Shown: positions 23,701 to 27,445 of the stretch, piece after piece | Layout of the letters: every line of letters begins with the position of its first letter | How positions within the stretch are numbered: the first letter of the stretch is position 1 | Assembly: GCA_910577155.1 (NCBI GenBank) | Contig: CAJTMS010000026.1 | Coordinates: 1-27,445 of the forward strand | DNA: 27,445 nt | DNA from: an uncultured Mailhella sp. | GTDB lineage: Bacteria > Desulfobacterota > Desulfovibrionia > Desulfovibrionales > Desulfovibrionaceae | Direction: 5' to 3' | Position numbers and translations under genes: made by a program | The notes under the pieces: model-generated | Databases searched by the model: none | The model's input: the letters and a program-made list of their open reading frames with translations, nothing else | What the model was told of the DNA's origin: nothing

Positions 23701-25338
23701 TCAGTCACTCTCCTCAAGCACTTTTTTCAGATATTCCAATTCGTCAGCCCGCCAGCAAACAATAATTTTATCCTCATAGACCAGAACAGAATTTTTATGC
23801 GGCCATGGCTTCAAGCTTATAATATAGTCCATGGGCACATCTGAAAAACTCTTTTGTATTTTATCTGCAGGCGTTGCTGTCTCAATTAAAAACGCAGAAT
23901 TAAACCACTTGGCACGCGGCATCAATGCTATGACTGCCCACAAACTTTTAGCAGGAAAAAAATTGCCATTCACCACAGCATTATCCTGATCATACTGCGG
24001 CGATTGAAAATAATGAGAATTAAAAGGTGTATAATACCCAATAAAAATTAAATTATATCTCGTATCATACAAAAAATTATCCTGCTGCTCTATTCTGTCC
24101 ACCAGCCGTGAAATAATTTGTTTATCTCCGTCCAAACCTATTTTCCAATATTTCTGGCATTCAAAATCCCGTATTATGCTAAAATAACATATGGGGATTA
24201 ATAAAAGAAACAATACATTCTTGCTCCAAAGCAAATGCGAATTCAAAATATAGGCAATGACACAGGTATAAACATAGGGCAAAGAAAAATACGTTACATA
24301 GGTATAAAATAAAACATAGGTATCTGTTACACAATGAATGATATTTGAACAAAAAACTATTGCAGTAAAAAGAAAGAGCTGCCCCAATAAAAACTGCAGG
24401 CTTTTTTTTCGTATGCTTCCACGTATCACAAGCGCAAACATGGGAACAAAAAGTAATGATAATACAATACAATATTTTAAATCTAAAAAAGGATAGGTAG
24501 TATAAAAATGTTTGAAAGAATCAACAAAAACAGTAAAAATTCTTGGCAAAATCCGATCAGAAGCAAGAAGTGCCGTATTATATTTTTCAGCAAAAACTCC
24601 CGTATACTTTAGATATTGAATAATGAGAAAATAGAGGATACAAGAAAGACAGATAATACTTATTGTCCGAAAATATTTTTTAAACAATGCCAAAAAACTG
24701 CTGCCATTCGCATATTCAAGCAGCATTTTCCCAATAAAAATTACGGCTAAAGTATTAATGCAGACATTATAGTCGCCAATGGCGAAAACAAGCAATGCAA
24801 CAGAAAAAACAGAGGCAGCATAATTCTTTTTTTCAGACAAAATCAATGCAATAATAATGAGCAAGGGGGCTAAAAGATAGGCATAGGATAAATGCAAAAA
24901 ATAAATAACTGAGGATAATTGAGGATATAAAAGCAAAAAAACAGAAAGAGCAAAAATATTGAAAAGAGTAACAGGCAATTTCCAATATTTAACAAGAAAA
25001 ACAGGTGTCAAAGATAAAAAGATAAATCCAAGACAATGATTAAGAAAGGGAAGATATTTCCACTCAAGCAGCGCACTGATAATACGAATTGAAAATCTTC
25101 CAACTGTTGCATAGTATTCCTGATCCAAATCATAACGCAGATGCATCCAGTCATGACTGCCATGCAAAAAATTCATATTAAAATATAGATAGACTGCATT
25201 TAGAATAAAAAAATTTATCAAAAATGCAATTTTGTATTCTTTTTTGATACTTTTACAGCCATGAATAACCGCAGATACATAATCTTTGGAATTTATGTTT
25301 TTACAATACATTAAAATTGCGAACGTCCATTTTTTCAT
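23701..25338 (-). CDS. Polytopic glucosyltransferase domain protein (Glucos_trans_II-like)
   Basis: This is a 545-residue membrane protein with about ten helices between residues 30 and 400 and a C-terminal soluble segment of about 130 residues. The first loop after helix one, with HDWMHLRYDLDQEYYATVGRF, fits the acidic/WxxxGRW-type loop of the Glucos_trans_II (GtrC-like) family, which transfers sugars from polyprenyl-phosphate donors to O-antigen in the periplasm. I start it at ATG 25338 (AGGGA ribosome site 7 bases upstream) rather than the upstream alternative at 25359, which lies inside the -10 box. A near-consensus promoter lies just upstream. The sugar is not known to be glucose. Confidence 0.75.
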   Translation of the reverse strand: MKKWTFAILMYCKNINSKDYVSAVIHGCKSIKKEYKIAFLINFFILNAVYLYFNMNFLHGSHDWMHLRYDLDQEYYATVGRFSIRIISALLEWKYLPFLNHCLGFIFLSLTPVFLVKYWKLPVTLFNIFALSVFLLLYPQLSSVIYFLHLSYAYLLAPLLIIIALILSEKKNYAASVFSVALLVFAIGDYNVCINTLAVIFIGKMLLEYANGSSFLALFKKYFRTISIICLSCILYFLIIQYLKYTGVFAEKYNTALLASDRILPRIFTVFVDSFKHFYTTYPFLDLKYCIVLSLLFVPMFALVIRGSIRKKSLQFLLGQLFLFTAIVFCSNIIHCVTDTYVLFYTYVTYFSLPYVYTCVIAYILNSHLLWSKNVLFLLLIPICYFSIIRDFECQKYWKIGLDGDKQIISRLVDRIEQQDNFLYDTRYNLIFIGYYTPFNSHYFQSPQYDQDNAVVNGNFFPAKSLWAVIALMPRAKWFNSAFLIETATPADKIQKSFSDVPMDYIISLKPWPHKNSVLVYEDKIIVCWRADELEYLKKVLEESD

Positions 25339-25358
25339 AGTATTCCCTTTTAGCGGCA

Positions 25359-25387
25359 ACTATATGAAAAACAAGATAAAATGTCAA
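25359..25387 (-). promoter_or_regulatory. Sigma-70 promoter of the Glucos_trans_II-like gene
   Basis: On the minus strand TTGACA (25387-25382), a 17-base spacer, and TATAGT (25364-25359) form a near-consensus sigma-70 promoter. The expected start point is around 25352, giving a leader of about 14 bases. The spacer TTTTATCTTGTTTTTCA is T-rich but interrupted. The element is closely similar to the promoter at 27094-27122. Confidence 0.8.
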
Positions 25388-25488
25388 TTTGCATAATTTT
25401 TCTGTCATTCTCTGTCTGCAATATCAATTATTCATAAAATTTTAATATCGCATACACTCCTCCGGCTAGAATATATACTGCTGAAAGT

Positions 25489-27072
25489 TTACTTTTCCAT
25501 TTTCTTTTTAACTCCTTTTGGAAAATTTAAATATTGATATTTTTTATGATTATTATGGGCTTTCCTTCTCTCATTTTCAACATCCGATATTAAATCAGGA
25601 GAAAAAACAATTTCATAATCCAAGTATGGCTCGATAAAACAGGTTTCAACTAATACCTTTCGTATATTTCCGTTTTTATCAATATATTCTATTGGAACAT
25701 ATTGTGCTATATCATAACCTCCCGGTATATGATTTGTTCTGCTATTGAATGTTGAATATCTCGGATTATATAATGCCGGACACAAATCAAAAACTCTTTT
25801 TGCTATTGGATGGTGAAAAATACAGTCACTTACCAAAAAATTATGGCGGGGAATATAGGATATTATAATAATAATGCTATAACATAATGACAACCATAAA
25901 AATATTTTTCCTGCTTTTAATATTTTACATTTCAATAAATATTTTCTTGTATAATAAAAAACACCGATAAGAATTAAAGGCATAGTCCAAGCCAGATATC
26001 GCGACATAAAAGACATTCCGCAATCTATATTTAGCATAAGCGAAAAAGAAAAAATTATACTGCATACTGTTATAAAATAAATTAAATACTCCTTTTTTAA
26101 TACAAATAACAGCATAATAAATATTAATAATACAAAAGGATAATATGGTAATATTCCAAAATTTAAATCAAATACATATGCTAAAAATCTTTCTGTACTG
26201 CCATTAATACTTCCCATATTTTGCATAACAGCAATTTTATTCCACCGAATTAAATTAATAAGTATTGGAATAAAACCAATAATCGTAAATAAAATAAAAA
26301 CAAAAGTTTTTTTATATTCTGTCCCTAAATTAATCATACATTGCCGCAGTACTGAAGGTTTAAAAGATAAAAATTCTGAATTTCTATAAAAAAACTTTAA
26401 CCAGACAAAAATAAAAAACAAAATTGCTGTAACATTCAATGTCGCTGCCAAACCTGTAAAAAGAGCAGAATAAATATAACGTTTTGAAAATAATGCAGAA
26501 CTTGCAAGTGTCATACAACTCATCAGACAAATTTCGTTGCTTGCCCAAAATAAATACGGTAAATTTACAGACAGCAACAATAATGACGCATACGAATTTT
26601 TACAAAAAATCAGCTCTTTCATCCATTTTAAAGAGATTAAAACAGAAAATAACAGCAACAATAAATTCGTAAGATAAAAAGCAAAAATTTGATGAATACC
26701 CGCCGCTTTCAGCAAAAATTTCGCAGGCAGACAGAGCAGGGGATAGGTGACAAAATACCAGCTGTAGGAATTATTATTTACGGTTAATGGCAAATGAAGA
26801 GCGCCTTTTTCAAATTCACGTATCCATTCGTTCCAAGGCAAACCCGGAAAATCAAGCTGTGCCTGAGCTATAACTTCAGGGCTTACTATATCAGAAAAAT
26901 TTTTTTCCAGTGCTACGGATAAGAGCAAATAATCGTCACTTTCACCCACAAACCTGATAAGGCTAGGTCCCCAGACACACATGAAAATAAAATAACACAG
27001 CACGAAACAGCATGGAATACAATACGATAGGATTAACGCGTTATTTTGCAATAAAATTTTTATTTTTTCCAT
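25489..27072 (-). CDS. Polytopic GT-C-like membrane protein
   Basis: This 527-residue protein is membrane-embedded, with about ten helices between residues 15 and 405 and a soluble C-terminus. The first large periplasmic loop contains an acidic pair (VGESDDYLLLSVAL) and ends with WYFVTYPLLCLPAKFLL, the kind of loop and YPLL segment seen in GT-C glycosyltransferases that use polyprenyl-linked donors. No named family is certain. I choose ATG 27072 over GTG 27078. The ribosome site is weak (AAAGAAAA), and the predicted leader is only about 15 bases. It has an unusually AT-rich composition. It is the first gene of the membrane glycan operon and is driven by the poly-T spacer promoter. Confidence 0.65.
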   Translation of the reverse strand: MEKIKILLQNNALILSYCIPCCFVLCYFIFMCVWGPSLIRFVGESDDYLLLSVALEKNFSDIVSPEVIAQAQLDFPGLPWNEWIREFEKGALHLPLTVNNNSYSWYFVTYPLLCLPAKFLLKAAGIHQIFAFYLTNLLLLLFSVLISLKWMKELIFCKNSYASLLLLSVNLPYLFWASNEICLMSCMTLASSALFSKRYIYSALFTGLAATLNVTAILFFIFVWLKFFYRNSEFLSFKPSVLRQCMINLGTEYKKTFVFILFTIIGFIPILINLIRWNKIAVMQNMGSINGSTERFLAYVFDLNFGILPYYPFVLLIFIMLLFVLKKEYLIYFITVCSIIFSFSLMLNIDCGMSFMSRYLAWTMPLILIGVFYYTRKYLLKCKILKAGKIFLWLSLCYSIIIIISYIPRHNFLVSDCIFHHPIAKRVFDLCPALYNPRYSTFNSRTNHIPGGYDIAQYVPIEYIDKNGNIRKVLVETCFIEPYLDYEIVFSPDLISDVENERRKAHNNHKKYQYLNFPKGVKKKMEK

Positions 27073-27093
27073 TTTCACACACTTTTTTCTTTA

Positions 27094-27122
27094 AGTGTAT
27101 GAAAAAAAAAAAAAAATGTCAA
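27094..27122 (-). promoter_or_regulatory. Sigma-70 promoter with a T15 spacer tract
   Basis: On the minus strand a perfect -35 TTGACA (27122-27117) is followed by 15 consecutive T (27116-27102), then CA, then the -10 TACACT (27099-27094). The spacer is exactly 17 bases, the optimum. Gain or loss of T units during replication would shift the spacing and thus promoter strength. It drives the GT-C-like gene at 25489-27072. Confidence 0.75.
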
Positions 27123-27129
27123 TTTGTGT

Positions 27130-27399
27130 CTAACGTGTCTCAAAAAGGCATGTTAATATAAAAATACCTGCCATAAAAAGTGATTGGCAAATCAATTTAA
27201 ACCTTTCACGTACAAATCGAGGACTTCTTGTTTTTATGAAATAAAAACAACCGAGAGAAAAGGCGAGGGTCAGCTGCTGCCAACTTGTTGGTTTATGGAT
27301 AGCAACCGGCAGAGTTAAATATTTCCCCCATAAAAAAGAGAATTTTATAATTATCTTTTGCAGTTATAAAATCAACCTGATACTAGAGCGTTTCCGCAT
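27130..27399 (-). pseudogene. Possible remnant of a small membrane-protein gene
   Basis: In the minus-strand frame ending at TAG 27130-27132 there are 77 open codons whose translation looks protein-like (LTLPVAIHKPTSWQQLTLAF, then LGCFYFIKTRSPRF, and a hydrophobic end LICQSLFMAGIFILTCLF). The only upstream in-frame ATG (27399) is separated from it by a TAA at 27364-27366. It may be a decayed gene, a gene with a non-ATG start, or chance. Its stop lies 8 bases before the -35 of the T15 promoter. The rest of 27079-27445 shows nothing else I can name. Confidence 0.25.
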
Positions 27400-27445
27400 A
27401 ATATTCGTAATTTTTATTTTCTTTGGGGGAAATGATTATCTCTGC

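Overview
This looks like a chromosomal window from a low-to-moderate G+C Gram-negative bacterium, probably a member of the Desulfovibrionales. The hints are a fliG-fliH-fliI block with a sigma-54 type promoter, a 510-residue FliH, cobU, grpE and miaB in an anaerobe-style neighbourhood, and a large GDP-mannose-based surface glycan cluster. The lineage is inferred from general knowledge; no ribosomal or other diagnostic marker is present.

Region 1 (123-12948, all on the minus strand) is one tightly packed surface-polysaccharide operon. In transcription order it holds a StrF-like transferase, a GT2 transferase, fcl, an rmd-like reductase, a GT4-like transferase, a GT2-GT4 fusion, manC, gmd, a cupin protein, a DegT/PerA-type aminotransferase, a TylM1/DesVI-like methyltransferase and a frameshifted GT4 transferase. 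ManC makes GDP-mannose and Gmd makes GDP-4-keto-6-deoxymannose. Three different enzymes could then draw on that intermediate: Fcl (L-fucose), the Rmd-like reductase (D-rhamnose) and the aminotransferase (perosamine). No Wzx/Wzy, ABC exporter or initiating transferase lies in the window. The leader (12949-13232) carries an ops-like hairpin and a longer inverted repeat.

Region 2 (13233-21900, plus strand) has a core-genome look. It contains an unrecognised single-pass membrane protein, cobU, a strong sigma-54 promoter match, fliG-fliH-fliI, grpE, miaB and an unrecognised small protein, closed by a clear intrinsic terminator. fliG is not preceded by fliF here. FliH carries three 28-residue repeats and a C-terminus resembling the CheY-binding tail of CheZ.

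Region 3 (21974-27072, minus strand) is a membrane glycan-modification operon: a GT-C-like polytopic protein, a Glucos_trans_II-like polytopic transferase, pgpA, a UbiA-family polyprenyl-phosphate phosphoribosyltransferase-like protein and an EmrE/ArnE-like four-helix protein. Together they suggest assembly, flipping and use of a polyprenyl-phosphate-linked sugar, possibly pentose-derived. The first two genes each have near-consensus sigma-70 promoters that are related in sequence. In the first of these, 15 of the 17 spacer bases are an uninterrupted T tract, a configuration expected to be phase-variable. This promoter, together with the undescribed combination of genes it drives, is the most interesting signal in the window.
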